DNA of 11,377 nt from Nitrospirota bacterium. Its GTDB lineage: Bacteria; Nitrospirota_A; Leptospirillia; Leptospirillales; Leptospirillaceae. The position numbers and the translations under genes were made by a program. Position 1 is the stretch's first letter. Each line of letters opens with the position of its first letter. This document shows, in pieces, positions 5,598-11,377 of the stretch. Under the pieces are notes generated by a model that saw only the letters and a list, made by a program, of their open reading frames with translations, ran no database searches and had not been told where the DNA came from. The stretch lies in NCBI GenBank assembly GCA_027415455.1, contig DAIBSV010000059.1:1-11377 (forward strand), in the 5' to 3' direction.

Positions 5598-7669
5598 CAG
5601 TCCACCTCCACAAAAATTTCGTCGGGGGAATTTTTTTCTCCGAAGAGGGAGGTTTTCACCCCTCCAACCCCTCCAAAGCTATAACCAGAGCTGTTCTCCG
5701 CTGGAGGGGGTTGGGTTGAGATCTGGAGGGGGTCGGAAAAATCCTCACCCAACTCCTCCGGAACCCCTCCATCAAAATCCCTTGTCCCGTCTTTTTCGGG
5801 AGGGAATGGAGGGGTCATTTCCTTTCCCCTGGGAAAAATTTCGGACTCCCTCTTTTTTTCAAAGGGAACGAGTTTCCACAGGATGACGCTCTTGTGCCCG
5901 GTCCCGCCTTTTTCGATCCGATAACCGCCAATGATCCGGTTGCGCTGGTTCCCGAGTCTCTTTCCCAAGGCCGTCTTTCTCGCCTGGTCGTTTCCCGGTC
6001 CTAGGGGTAGGCCCTCGATCTCATTGGCGACCTCGTAAAGATCAGACACCTTGACGGATGCTCCATTGAATTTTTCCCTCCAGGCGGACACGAAGGCCCT
6101 CCACGCCTGCCCCTCGAAGTCGCTCTCCAAAAGAAGGGTTTTCCGGTTTTCGAGAAAGCCGGGGATTCCCGCCACTTCCAGAATGCCGCCGATGACGTGG
6201 GTCCATCTTTCATAAGATCCAAGAGGAGAAGCCTTCGGATAGGGCTTTCCTGCTGATACCCACCCTTTTATGAGGACCAGAGCAGACCGAACGAGTTCGG
6301 GTCGGTTCTCCTGAACCCATTTGAGAAGTTCCGGGTATTTGAAGCCGGTTCTGTCCTCCGGGCTTTCCGCTTGGGGGTCCATCCGAATTCGCACCGTGCG
6401 CCGTGCCAGTTCCGTTGACATGACCAGGTTGTTTCCGGTCGTCACCCAGACACACCGGACCGGAACGCGGATCATCTCAGTGGAGCCAAGGCGCCGGTCC
6501 TCCCAAACCGACGCTGTGAGGGCCGCCGCAAGAGTTCCCGAGTCCAGGGGTCGTCTCACGTTGTCGATGTTGATGACGGGCCGACCTTCCACAAGTTGAG
6601 CCGTCAGTCTTTTTCTCCATTCATCGTCGTCATTCGCCGCCGTGACGATTCCCTTGTTGCTTCCATACGCAGGAGTGAGAAGAACGTCCGCGAGAAGGGA
6701 TTTCCCGGTGCCAGGAACAGGAGCGTCAATGTCGTGATTCGGTGTCGGTCCATCAATGGCATGACGGACGAATCCGAGAAGGAAGAGAGCGATGGCATGG
6801 GCACGGTCGGCCTCTCCCTCGAAAGGGAAGTCCGTCAGGGGTTCTTGGATGAAGGCCGCCGCCGCCTTGATTTCTTTTTCGGTGGGATGCTCCGGAATCG
6901 GGGCAAGGCGAATTGATGACTGCATGAAAATTCGGCTGGCCGTGTCGTACCCATTGTTGACCAGAATGGAGCCGCCTTCCGTCAGGACCGGGACCGATGA
7001 CACCTGTTCGATCTCTGGAAGTGGAGGATTGGGGTCCGCAAGCATGTCACGGAGAAATACTTCGGGAGGGAGGACCGCTTTTTGGTTGCCGTCCGCGTCG
7101 GTTTTGACCCAAGAGGCCAACCGTCCCAGGACAAAACGAAGACGGTCCACGTTTTGAGGTTTCAGGACGACTCCGTATTTGTCGGAGTCGATACGAATGA
7201 CCTCATTCCCGAACCGGAAAAATTCCGGTGTCTTCTCGTTGTGGGTCTGAAGAATCCCCCAGGCTTGGTTGGACACTCGCCCAAGATTAGGAGAGACCTC
7301 GATAACGGGGCCGTCGATCTTCTTGGGTCCTGGGGGCTTTGGGTTGCCCTGGTTGTCCATTTCCAGAATGTTTTCAGGATCGATGGAGGACACTCCCTCC
7401 GGAATGGGACGATCCCCCCAAGGTGGAGAGGTGACGCCGGCCTCGTATGATTCTTCCTGATCAAGCCGGGCCTTTTTTCCCACCTCTTTTCTGTCGTCGA
7501 TCAGTTTTTTGACCGCCTTTTGGACGGTCGCAACGCCGACACCCAGGCTTTTTGCCACTTCCTTCTTTCGGATTTCGTATTTGACGGGATCGTTGAAGAG
7601 GTCGGCCAGTGCGGAAATAGTTTCTTGGGTAGGATCTGTTTGAGGCGTTGTGGTATCATTGGCCTGCAT
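5597..7669 (-). CDS. AAA+ replicative helicase-like protein of an integrative element (690 aa)
   Basis: The N-terminal 60 or so residues contain a winged-helix-like segment (EVAKSLGVGVATVQKAVKKL). The core is an AAA+/SF3-like ATPase. Walker A is PVPGTGKS with Lys323, Walker B is VINIDNV with Asp369, and sensor 1 is VTTGNN at about 409-414. The arginine-finger region RRTVRIRMD lies near 423. The C-terminal third has a helical lid and probably another winged helix ending near residue 605. After this comes a proline/glycine-rich, likely disordered tail of about 85 residues. Such ATPases, paired with a Toprim primase, drive replication of phage satellites and islands; in P4 both activities lie in one alpha protein. 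It starts 20 bases after the primase gene with GGAAGGGG upstream of ATG, and its stop overlaps the next start. The DNA of the tail carries a repeated octamer cluster that may be a replication site. Confidence 0.85.
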   Translation of the reverse strand: MQANDTTTPQTDPTQETISALADLFNDPVKYEIRKKEVAKSLGVGVATVQKAVKKLIDDRKEVGKKARLDQEESYEAGVTSPPWGDRPIPEGVSSIDPENILEMDNQGNPKPPGPKKIDGPVIEVSPNLGRVSNQAWGILQTHNEKTPEFFRFGNEVIRIDSDKYGVVLKPQNVDRLRFVLGRLASWVKTDADGNQKAVLPPEVFLRDMLADPNPPLPEIEQVSSVPVLTEGGSILVNNGYDTASRIFMQSSIRLAPIPEHPTEKEIKAAAAFIQEPLTDFPFEGEADRAHAIALFLLGFVRHAIDGPTPNHDIDAPVPGTGKSLLADVLLTPAYGSNKGIVTAANDDDEWRKRLTAQLVEGRPVINIDNVRRPLDSGTLAAALTASVWEDRRLGSTEMIRVPVRCVWVTTGNNLVMSTELARRTVRIRMDPQAESPEDRTGFKYPELLKWVQENRPELVRSALVLIKGWVSAGKPYPKASPLGSYERWTHVIGGILEVAGIPGFLENRKTLLLESDFEGQAWRAFVSAWREKFNGASVKVSDLYEVANEIEGLPLGPGNDQARKTALGKRLGNQRNRIIGGYRIEKGGTGHKSVILWKLVPFEKKRESEIFPRGKEMTPPFPPEKDGTRDFDGGVPEELGEDFSDPLQISTQPPPAENSSGYSFGGVGGVKTSLFGEKNSPDEIFVEVD
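5658..5815. repeat. Six copies of octamer GGAGGGG(T/G) in both orientations, candidate iteron cluster
   Basis: ACCCCTCC occurs at 5658-5665, 5667-5674 and 5763-5770. The reverse orientation GGAGGGG(G/T) occurs at 5703-5710, 5725-5732 and 5808-5815. Three copies per orientation in 158 bases is dense clustering, and opposed copies could pair into hairpins. The cluster lies in the part of the helicase gene encoding its low-complexity tail, where protein constraint is weak. Replication proteins of P4-like elements bind short repeats at their origin, so an origin or helicase-binding site is possible. A simpler reading is codon repetition for glycine and proline in a disordered tail. Confidence 0.5.
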
Positions 7670-7689
7670 CGTTTCCCCTTCCGCGCCTA

Positions 7690-8592
7690 TCAGCCTGCCA
7701 GCCGATGGGCATTTTTTATTTGTAGGATGTCGTTGAAGTCCTTCCCCGGCTCATCCGGAACCAAGATCCTTGTTTCCCTTCCTTCCGACCGAAACCGAAG
7801 AGCCGCCTTTGCCGCCGCACGTTGGCCGGTCTTGCTCCGGTCGTTATCCGCGAAAACTACGACTCGCTTTATCTCCTCCGGGAGTTCTGCCCGTTCGATC
7901 CCCCCGGCATTGAGAGCCGCCCATGTCGGTGTCCCGGTCAACAGATAAGCCGCGATTGCCGTTTCAAGTCCTTCCGCCAATCCGATTGTTCCGTCCCGTG
8001 GCTCGAATAGCCTGACCGTTGCTCTCCGCGTGCTTCCTTCCTTGACGCCGATGATTCGACGGGGGTTCTCGACGGGGGCCTTTCCAGACCCGTCCTTTTC
8101 GAGAAAGGTCAGGTGCAGGCCGACCGGCTCCCCTTTCCTGTCTCTTATGATCGCTACCATTGCCGGGTACTTTTTCCAGGTCGCTTTTCCATCCTCGTAA
8201 ACCATTAGGTCAAGGTGTTCCCGAAGGTTTCCGGGCCATTCCTGAAGGGAGATAGCTCGCCCCGCCATATATCGGACCACAATGCTCTCTGGCTCGATAG
8301 GGTGGGTTGCCTCGATGATGTTGTTGAGGATCTGCGCCCGGTTGATAGGCCGCGAAGGTGGGGGAGGGGATGCCGGGGACGATCCGTCCAGGAGTCCCAT
8401 TTCCCGAAGGGTTTTCAGGATTTCCCTTGGGTTACACCCCCGAAAACAATGAACGAGAATCTTTCCGTCTTCCCCGTCTCGGATACTCAAGGAAGGGTGT
8501 CGGTCGTCGTGACAGACACATGGAACAAGCCAGCCATCCCTGTTGCGCCTGGGCCTTGCGATGAGAGAATGAACGATTTCGTGGGCTGTCAT
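7690..8592 (-). CDS. Zinc-finger/Toprim primase-like protein (300 aa)
   Basis: The start MTAHEIVHSL at 8592 is chosen because its ATG overlaps the AlpA stop (ATGA) and follows GGAGGAAGG; an upstream ATG at 8622 lacks this support. An N-terminal zinc-binding motif is visible: C25, C27, H28, then H48-C49 and C53, with the family's DDRHPSLSI between. The middle (about 85-180) matches the spacer region of phage and plasmid Toprim primases. The Toprim domain follows, with the catalytic Glu in AEGLETAIA (E207) and the DxD pair in VVFADND (D249, D251). A further conserved segment, KDFNDIL, lies near 284-290. It should lay down primers for the neighbouring helicase at the element's origin. Unlike P4 alpha, it has no ATPase domain in the same chain. 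The stop lies 20 bases before the helicase start. Confidence 0.9.
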   Translation of the reverse strand: MTAHEIVHSLIARPRRNRDGWLVPCVCHDDRHPSLSIRDGEDGKILVHCFRGCNPREILKTLREMGLLDGSSPASPPPPSRPINRAQILNNIIEATHPIEPESIVVRYMAGRAISLQEWPGNLREHLDLMVYEDGKATWKKYPAMVAIIRDRKGEPVGLHLTFLEKDGSGKAPVENPRRIIGVKEGSTRRATVRLFEPRDGTIGLAEGLETAIAAYLLTGTPTWAALNAGGIERAELPEEIKRVVVFADNDRSKTGQRAAAKAALRFRSEGRETRILVPDEPGKDFNDILQIKNAHRLAG

Positions 8593-8771
8593 CGTCCTTC
8601 CTCCGCCTTCCGCTTGATCCAATCCTCAATATCGGAAAGCCGCCATCCGGAGGTTCGGGGGGAGAGCCGGATTGGTCCTGGAAATTGCCCTTTGGCGATT
8701 TCGCTGTAAACAGAACTTCTTGAAAGCCCGACGGTCGAGAGGACCTCGGGAAGACGCAGGATTTTTTCCAT
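8589..8771 (-). CDS. alpA: AlpA-family regulator / excisionase-like protein
   Basis: This 60-aa protein, MEKILRLPEVLSTVGLSRSS, continues with VYSEIAKGQFPGPIRL and ends with SGWRLSDIEDWIKRK. This is the standard AlpA pattern: a MerR-like winged helix-turn-helix at about 5-30, then W43 and the D-I-x-x-W-I helix. Of two adjacent ATGs, the second (8771) is chosen because it lies five bases after GGAGG; the first lies only two bases away. AlpA proteins of cryptic prophages and satellites activate integrase expression or act as excision factors. Here it is the first gene of the replication operon and overlaps the primase start, so it may set the switch between integration and replication. An imperfect inverted repeat lies just upstream and may be its operator. 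Confidence 0.9.
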   Translation of the reverse strand: MEKILRLPEVLSTVGLSRSSVYSEIAKGQFPGPIRLSPRTSGWRLSDIEDWIKRKAEEGR

Positions 8772-8787
8772 CATTTCCTCCAATGGG

Positions 8788-8805
8788 TTGTTAGTGGACC
8801 AACAA
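8788..8805. promoter_or_regulatory. Imperfect palindrome upstream of alpA, candidate operator
   Basis: TTGTTAGTGGACCAACAA has perfect outer arms (TTGTT/AACAA) and seven of eight pairs matching across the dyad. It begins 17 bases upstream of the alpA start in the only sizeable gap of the leftward genes (8772-8888). The remainder of that gap is A/T-rich, with AATAAT-like sequence on the minus strand that could serve as a -10 element, but I see no convincing -35. Position and symmetry fit a binding site for a small dimeric regulator such as AlpA; this is inference. Confidence 0.3.
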
Positions 8806-8888
8806 GGCCATTGTCGGAAAAGCACGGAATCCATGCAGAAATAGGGTATTATTCAGATTTTTTGAAGGGTTTTACGGTATTGTTTTGT

Positions 8889-9830
8889 TCAGGAGGGCTT
8901 GAAGATGGATCGGAGGTAGGTTTTGGGACCACAAATGTCGGCAAGGTCAGGGTTGTGGATATCGCTGGTATAGAACCAGTCTTTTTCTTCGGCTCTCTCC
9001 CGAAAATCCTGGTAATCTTCGGGAGACTTCCCGAACACCCATCGGAAAAGGGGTTCGCAAAGATGGTCTTGAGGCTTTCCTCTTTTGGCGCGTCGATCCG
9101 CTTCGTCAGAATCCGTATATTGACCCAATTCCCGCTCAGTTTGACGGCGGCTGATGCTGGCCAGTTCACAAGCCAACGCCTGGGCCATGAGAATGTCGTA
9201 CTCGAAAGAAGGAACAAATCCGTCTCCTGCAAGCTGTAAGACAATGAGAGGCTGGCCCTTTTTATATTTCGGGTTCTGCTTGTACCAAGTGCGAATCCTC
9301 TCCAGGCCGGTCCGTCTTCCGGGCTTCTTCTCGGGCTTGATCTGCCATGCGGCATATCGTTGAAAACCAATAGCTTTCGACACGGCGCTTTCTGCTCTAT
9401 CTTCAACCAGAATACCGTACCGAATCCCCTCTGGAAGATCTCCGAAGCCTTCCTCAAATTCCTGATCCGTATAATCGGGTTTAAACGCCTGCTTGTAGGC
9501 ACCGGTTTTCAGATCTTCCTCGTAGAACTTCATGAGCGTGTTGAACATTCTGTCAATAGCTTTCCGATCATCATCCGAAAGTACGCGGGGGGACTGCTGT
9601 TCCATGAAATGATAAGCCAAAGTGCAGTCGATAATGGGAACGGGATCTTCAAACTGAGAAAGGGTGTCGCCTATCTCAGTTTGAAGGCGCTTCGTCGCTT
9701 GATCGAGAATGGCGTCCGTGACGTGATCGGTCGCTCCAACAAGGGTGAAATATTGCCGGACAGGAATATTTCCTAGCTTCCATGCATTCACTCTCTCAAG
9801 AAGATAACAACCAAGCTTTCCGCTCGTCAT
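8889..9830 (-). CDS. Unrecognised 313-aa protein translationally coupled to the integrase
   Basis: The start MTSGKLGCYLLERVNAWKLG is chosen because its ATG overlaps the integrase TGA (ATGA) and lies seven bases after AAAGG; a longer frame upstream only reads through integrase codons. The protein is soluble-looking, with no signal peptide or membrane span, and rich in charged helices. Recognisable stretches are TLSQFEDPVPIIDCTLAYHF, a basic segment around the middle (KPEKKPGRRTG, then RTWYKQNPKYKKG), and an aromatic C-terminal part ending YLRSIFKPS. I know no family for it and see no catalytic motif. Its place, cotranscribed with int and separate from the replication operon, suggests a part in recombination control, immunity or element maintenance. 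A second, exact copy of its first 18 codons lies inverted at the window's right edge. Confidence 0.75.
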   Translation of the reverse strand: MTSGKLGCYLLERVNAWKLGNIPVRQYFTLVGATDHVTDAILDQATKRLQTEIGDTLSQFEDPVPIIDCTLAYHFMEQQSPRVLSDDDRKAIDRMFNTLMKFYEEDLKTGAYKQAFKPDYTDQEFEEGFGDLPEGIRYGILVEDRAESAVSKAIGFQRYAAWQIKPEKKPGRRTGLERIRTWYKQNPKYKKGQPLIVLQLAGDGFVPSFEYDILMAQALACELASISRRQTERELGQYTDSDEADRRAKRGKPQDHLCEPLFRWVFGKSPEDYQDFRERAEEKDWFYTSDIHNPDLADICGPKTYLRSIFKPS

Positions 9831-9846
9831 TCCACAACCTTTCGGA
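9776..9846. repeat. Left copy of a 71-bp inverted repeat spanning the int / 313-aa gene junction
   Basis: This segment is the exact reverse complement of 11307-11377. It covers the last codons of int, the ribosome binding site and ATGA overlap, and the first 18 codons of the 313-aa gene. Identity breaks at 9847, where the partner turns into the tmRNA T-arm. The partner copy reaches the window edge, so its full extent is unknown. Because this copy is part of two well-formed genes, it is probably the original. Confidence 0.95.
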
Positions 9847-11035
9847 ACGGGATCACCTCTCCCCCCGCCTTCAGTTCGTCCAGGTAATCCGCCCACGCTT
9901 GCATCATCTTCCGGCGTTCCGGCATATGCTGTGCATAGTTGTAGGCCGCCCGAATCTCGTCACGTTCCGCATGAGCAAGCTGTCGCTCAATGGCGTCCCG
10001 GTTCCATCCCTGCTCATTCAAAAGGGTGCTTGCCATGCTCCGGAATCCGTGCCCGGTCATCTGGTCCCCGGAATAGCCCATTCGACGGAGAGCCGCAAGG
10101 ACGGCATTCTCGCTCATGGGACGGTCCCAGGACCGGGGGGACGGGAAGAGAAACCGTCCTTCTCCCGTCAGGGGTTGTAGTTCATGAAGGATCTCAATGG
10201 CTTGCCGGGAAAGAGGAACGACATGCTTCTCACGCATTTTCATCTTTTCGCCCGGAATGCTCCATTCGGCCTTGTCCCAATCGATCTCCTTCCATTCAGC
10301 GCGTCTCAATTCTCCCGGACGGGTGAAGACCAGCGGGGCCAGTCTAAGGGCACACCGAACGATCAAGCCGCCTTCGTAGGCGTCAATAGCCCGGAGAAGA
10401 CCGCCTATTTCTTTCGGTTCCGTAATGGATGCGTGGTGCTTTGCCTTGGTCGGTGGAATGGCTCCCCGAAGATCGCCGGATGGATCGCGCTCCGACCTTC
10501 CTGTGGCAACGGCATACCGGAACACCTGCCCGCAGTTCTGAGAAGCCCTATGAGCCGTTTCGACCGCTCCCCGCTCTTCGATCCTCCGAAGAACGGACAG
10601 AAGATCGGGGGCCTGGATGTCCTTGATGGGCTTTTTGCCAAGCCAGGGGAAGATATCGCGCTCCAGTCTCCGGATGATCCGCTCTCCATGAGAAGGTGTC
10701 CAGGTGGGAGAAAACTTCTCAAACCATTCCCGAGCGATTATCTCAAAGGTGTCGGCTCCGGACGCGCTGGCCTTCTGTGCTTTCTTCGCCTGGGAGGGGT
10801 CGATCCCCTCCCGGATCATCTTTCGGGCCTCGACCGCCTTCTCCCGTGCCTCCCGAAGCGAAACTTCCGGATAGGCCCCCAATGCAAGTTTCTTTTCGAG
10901 GCCCCCAACCCGATACTTGAGCCGCCACAACCGGGAGCCAGTGGAGTTGACCAGAAGATAAAGGCCCCCTCCGTCCGTCAGCTTGAAGGGTTTGTCCTTG
11001 GGTTTCGTGTTCCTAATAATGGCATCCGTCAGCAT
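9827..11035 (-). CDS. int: P4-type tyrosine recombinase (integrase)
   Basis: This 402-aa protein begins MLTDAIIRNTKPKDKPFKL, the usual start of P4-like integrases, and GGAG lies six bases upstream of its ATG. The frame stays open to 11161, but that extension is repeat-rich and not conserved. The N-terminal 90 residues form the DUF4102 arm-site-binding domain, followed by a core-binding SAM-like domain at about 95-190 and the catalytic domain. The expected catalytic residues are present: R239 in TRPGELR, H271 (the REKHVVPLS segment with K266/K270), H329 and R332 in TGHGFR, H355 in LAHAE, and the nucleophile Tyr365 in AAYN. The C-terminus YLDELKAGGEVIPFRK is typical, so the gene looks complete and active. 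It lies downstream of tmRNA in the same orientation, as in CP4-57. Its stop overlaps the next gene's start. It should recombine the element with the 3' end of ssrA. Confidence 0.95.
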   Translation of the reverse strand: MLTDAIIRNTKPKDKPFKLTDGGGLYLLVNSTGSRLWRLKYRVGGLEKKLALGAYPEVSLREAREKAVEARKMIREGIDPSQAKKAQKASASGADTFEIIAREWFEKFSPTWTPSHGERIIRRLERDIFPWLGKKPIKDIQAPDLLSVLRRIEERGAVETAHRASQNCGQVFRYAVATGRSERDPSGDLRGAIPPTKAKHHASITEPKEIGGLLRAIDAYEGGLIVRCALRLAPLVFTRPGELRRAEWKEIDWDKAEWSIPGEKMKMREKHVVPLSRQAIEILHELQPLTGEGRFLFPSPRSWDRPMSENAVLAALRRMGYSGDQMTGHGFRSMASTLLNEQGWNRDAIERQLAHAERDEIRAAYNYAQHMPERRKMMQAWADYLDELKAGGEVIPFRKVVE

Positions 11036-11082
11036 GGCGACTCCTTTGAAACGTCCCTGCTTCCAACCCTCCCTGTATTTTC

Positions 11083-11143
11083 TGGGGGCCTCGTGGGGGC
11101 CTCGACTTTTCCGTGGGGGCCTTTTCGGACTATTAGGCCCCCA
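11083..11143. repeat. Four copies of GGGGGCCT upstream of int, candidate arm-type sites or leader hairpin
   Basis: GGGGGCCT occurs at 11084-11091, 11095-11102 and 11115-11122, and inverted (AGGCCCCC) at 11135-11142. The first two lie in a tandem TGGGGGCCTCG of period 11, about one helical turn. The last two can form a stem of eight or nine pairs with a 12-base loop, followed on the plus strand by ATTTTTG. Repeats with helical spacing between int and the att site are what arm-binding sites of P4-type integrases look like. They could also be operators for int autoregulation, or the hairpin could act as a plus-strand terminator. Confidence 0.6.
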
Positions 11144-11190
11144 TTTTTGCCAAGTTGTCAATGGATATTTGTGGACATTATCGGACTATT
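11125..11190. repeat. Pair of direct repeats TCGGACTATT
   Basis: The ten bases TCGGACTATT occur at 11125-11134, in the loop of the GGGGGCCT hairpin, and again at 11181-11190, 56 bases apart. Both lie between int and the tmRNA 3' end. They may be a second class of recombinase or excisionase binding site, or part of the int promoter region. No function is shown by the sequence itself. Confidence 0.5.
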
Positions 11191-11207
11191 CAATAGGTCA
11201 AGACATG

Positions 11208-11236
11208 AAAAAAGCCCGGTTTTACGCGGGCTTTCG
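11208..11236 (-). terminator. Intrinsic terminator downstream of tmRNA
   Basis: On the minus strand, GAAAGCCCG pairs with CGGGCTTT around an eight-base loop (arms 11227-11234 and 11211-11218). The hairpin is followed by a run of six T (11213-11208). It lies about 45 bases beyond the tmRNA CCA end and would stop tmRNA transcription before int. This separates the constitutive tmRNA promoter from the element's integrase gene. Confidence 0.85.
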
Positions 11237-11277
11237 TCACTTTACTGGATTGTCTTGGATGTCTTTGGATTTGGTAA

Positions 11278-11313
11278 TGGTGGAGGCGGCGGGAATTGAA
11301 CCCGCGTCCGAAA
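11278..11313 (-). ncRNA. ssrA: 3' end of tmRNA (T-arm, acceptor strand and CCA), likely element attachment site
   Basis: Read on the minus strand, the sequence gives the TTTCGGAC lead-in, then the T-stem and loop GCGGGTTCAATTCCCGC (11305-11289). The acceptor strand GCCTCC, discriminator A and encoded CCA (11280-11278) follow. This is the hallmark end of tmRNA, the trans-translation RNA that rescues stalled ribosomes. The rest of the molecule should lie to the right. From 11307 rightward, however, the bases are identical to the inverted int / 313-aa gene junction, so the tmRNA body is not convincingly present. P4-type integrases commonly use this tmRNA 3' end as attB, and int in the same orientation just downstream supports that here. 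A tRNA is less likely, because the GGACGCGGG lead-in and acceptor match tmRNA. Confidence 0.8.
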
Positions 11314-11377
11314 GGTTGTGGAATGACGAGCGGAAAGCTTGGTTGTTATCTTCTTGAGAGAGTGAATGCATGGAAGC
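11307..11377 (+). repeat. Right inverted copy of the int / 313-aa gene junction, with a truncated second start of the 313-aa gene
   Basis: These 71 bases are the exact reverse complement of 9776-9846. On the plus strand they carry the same AAAGG ribosome binding site and ATG (11323-11325), followed by the first 18 codons of the 313-aa protein (MTSGKLGCYLLERVNAWK), and run off the window. They replace the expected tmRNA body. The join lies in the short sequence TCCGAAA, which is natural both to the tmRNA T-arm lead-in and to the int C-terminal codons. This is what a fold-back chimera at microhomology would look like. A real inversion or duplicated element end is the alternative. Confidence 0.9.

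Larger units (their letters stand above)
4309..11306. mobile_element. int-proximal part of an ssrA-integrated, P4-satellite-like element
   Basis: The integrase next to the tmRNA 3' end, AlpA, a separate primase and AAA+ helicase, and small operon proteins together define the backbone of an integrative element with its own replication module. The restriction-modification/DUF3800 pair at 388-4212 is likely cargo of the same element. No copy of the tmRNA 3' end is found in the left part of the window, so the far att boundary is outside. No capsid, terminase, portal, relaxase or type IV secretion genes are seen. It may therefore depend on a helper, or the missing functions may lie further left. 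Confidence 0.75.

Noticed and set aside
5368..5886. 172-codon plus-strand frame opposite the helicase tail and 130-aa gene
   Set aside because: Its length comes from the G/C-rich repeats and it is antisense to coupled genes.
8849..9502. Minus-strand 217-codon frame overlapping the 313-aa gene
   Set aside because: The 313-aa frame has the coupled start and ribosome binding site; this one starts internally and reads as serine/arginine-rich shadow sequence.
9761..9775. AGGAATATTTCCT palindrome inside the 313-aa gene
   Set aside because: Short, inside coding sequence, and no second copy or regulatory context.
11036..11161. N-terminal extension of the integrase by 42 residues
   Set aside because: P4-type integrases start at MLTDA, the ATG at 11035 has a good GGAG site, and the extension is the translation of the repeat region.
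10184..11299. Long plus-strand open frame (371 codons) opposite the integrase
   Set aside because: It is antisense to a complete, motif-confirmed integrase, has proline/arginine-rich composition typical of a shadow frame, and no ribosome binding site or family motif.
1..11377. CRISPR array or tRNA cluster
   Set aside because: No regularly spaced repeat-spacer units and no complete tRNA; the only tRNA-like piece is the tmRNA 3' end.

Overview
The window looks like one end of an integrative element (a phage-satellite-like or genomic island) in a bacterial chromosome. The bacterium is probably Gram-negative with moderately high GC. No marker gene fixes the taxon; the use of ATG/TTG starts behind purine-rich ribosome binding sites fits most bacteria. 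At the right edge is the 3' end of a tmRNA (ssrA) gene on the minus strand, with its intrinsic terminator. Directly downstream, in the same orientation, is a P4-type tyrosine recombinase. This tmRNA-then-int layout is the known architecture of islands inserted at ssrA, such as CP4-57.

Minus strand, right to left: the integrase (9827-11035) is translationally coupled by an ATGA overlap to an unrecognised 313-aa protein (8889-9830). After a gap of about 117 bp, likely holding a promoter and operator, a second tightly packed run follows. It contains an AlpA-type regulator (8589-8771), a zinc-finger/Toprim primase-like protein (7690-8592), an AAA+ replicative helicase-like protein (5597-7669), a 130-aa protein, a 44-aa single-membrane-span microprotein, a 227-aa protein, and a 74-aa protein encoded largely inside the end of the 227-aa gene. 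Most junctions are ATGA or TGATG overlaps, so these seven genes are probably one operon for autonomous replication and its control. P4 combines primase and helicase in one protein; here the two are separate genes. The tail of the helicase gene holds six copies of an octamer that could be an origin or binding-site cluster.

Plus strand, left: a cargo or defence module converges on the replication operon. It has a 1054-aa single-chain restriction-modification enzyme (PD-(D/E)XK nuclease, N6-adenine methyltransferase, type ISP-like specificity domain) and, 30 bp downstream, a DUF3800 (RNase H-like) protein. Left of these is the tail of an unrelated reading frame that may be a HipA-like kinase. 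A structured hairpin element lies between the converging units.

Both extreme ends carry exact copies of interior sequence: bases 1-60 repeat 966-1025 in direct orientation, and 11307-11377 repeat 9776-9846 in inverted orientation. The second copy replaces the tmRNA body with the start of the 313-aa gene. This pattern at both termini suggests chimeric contig ends, although a true rearrangement cannot be excluded. The left boundary (second att site) is not in the window, and no virion, packaging or conjugation genes are visible.
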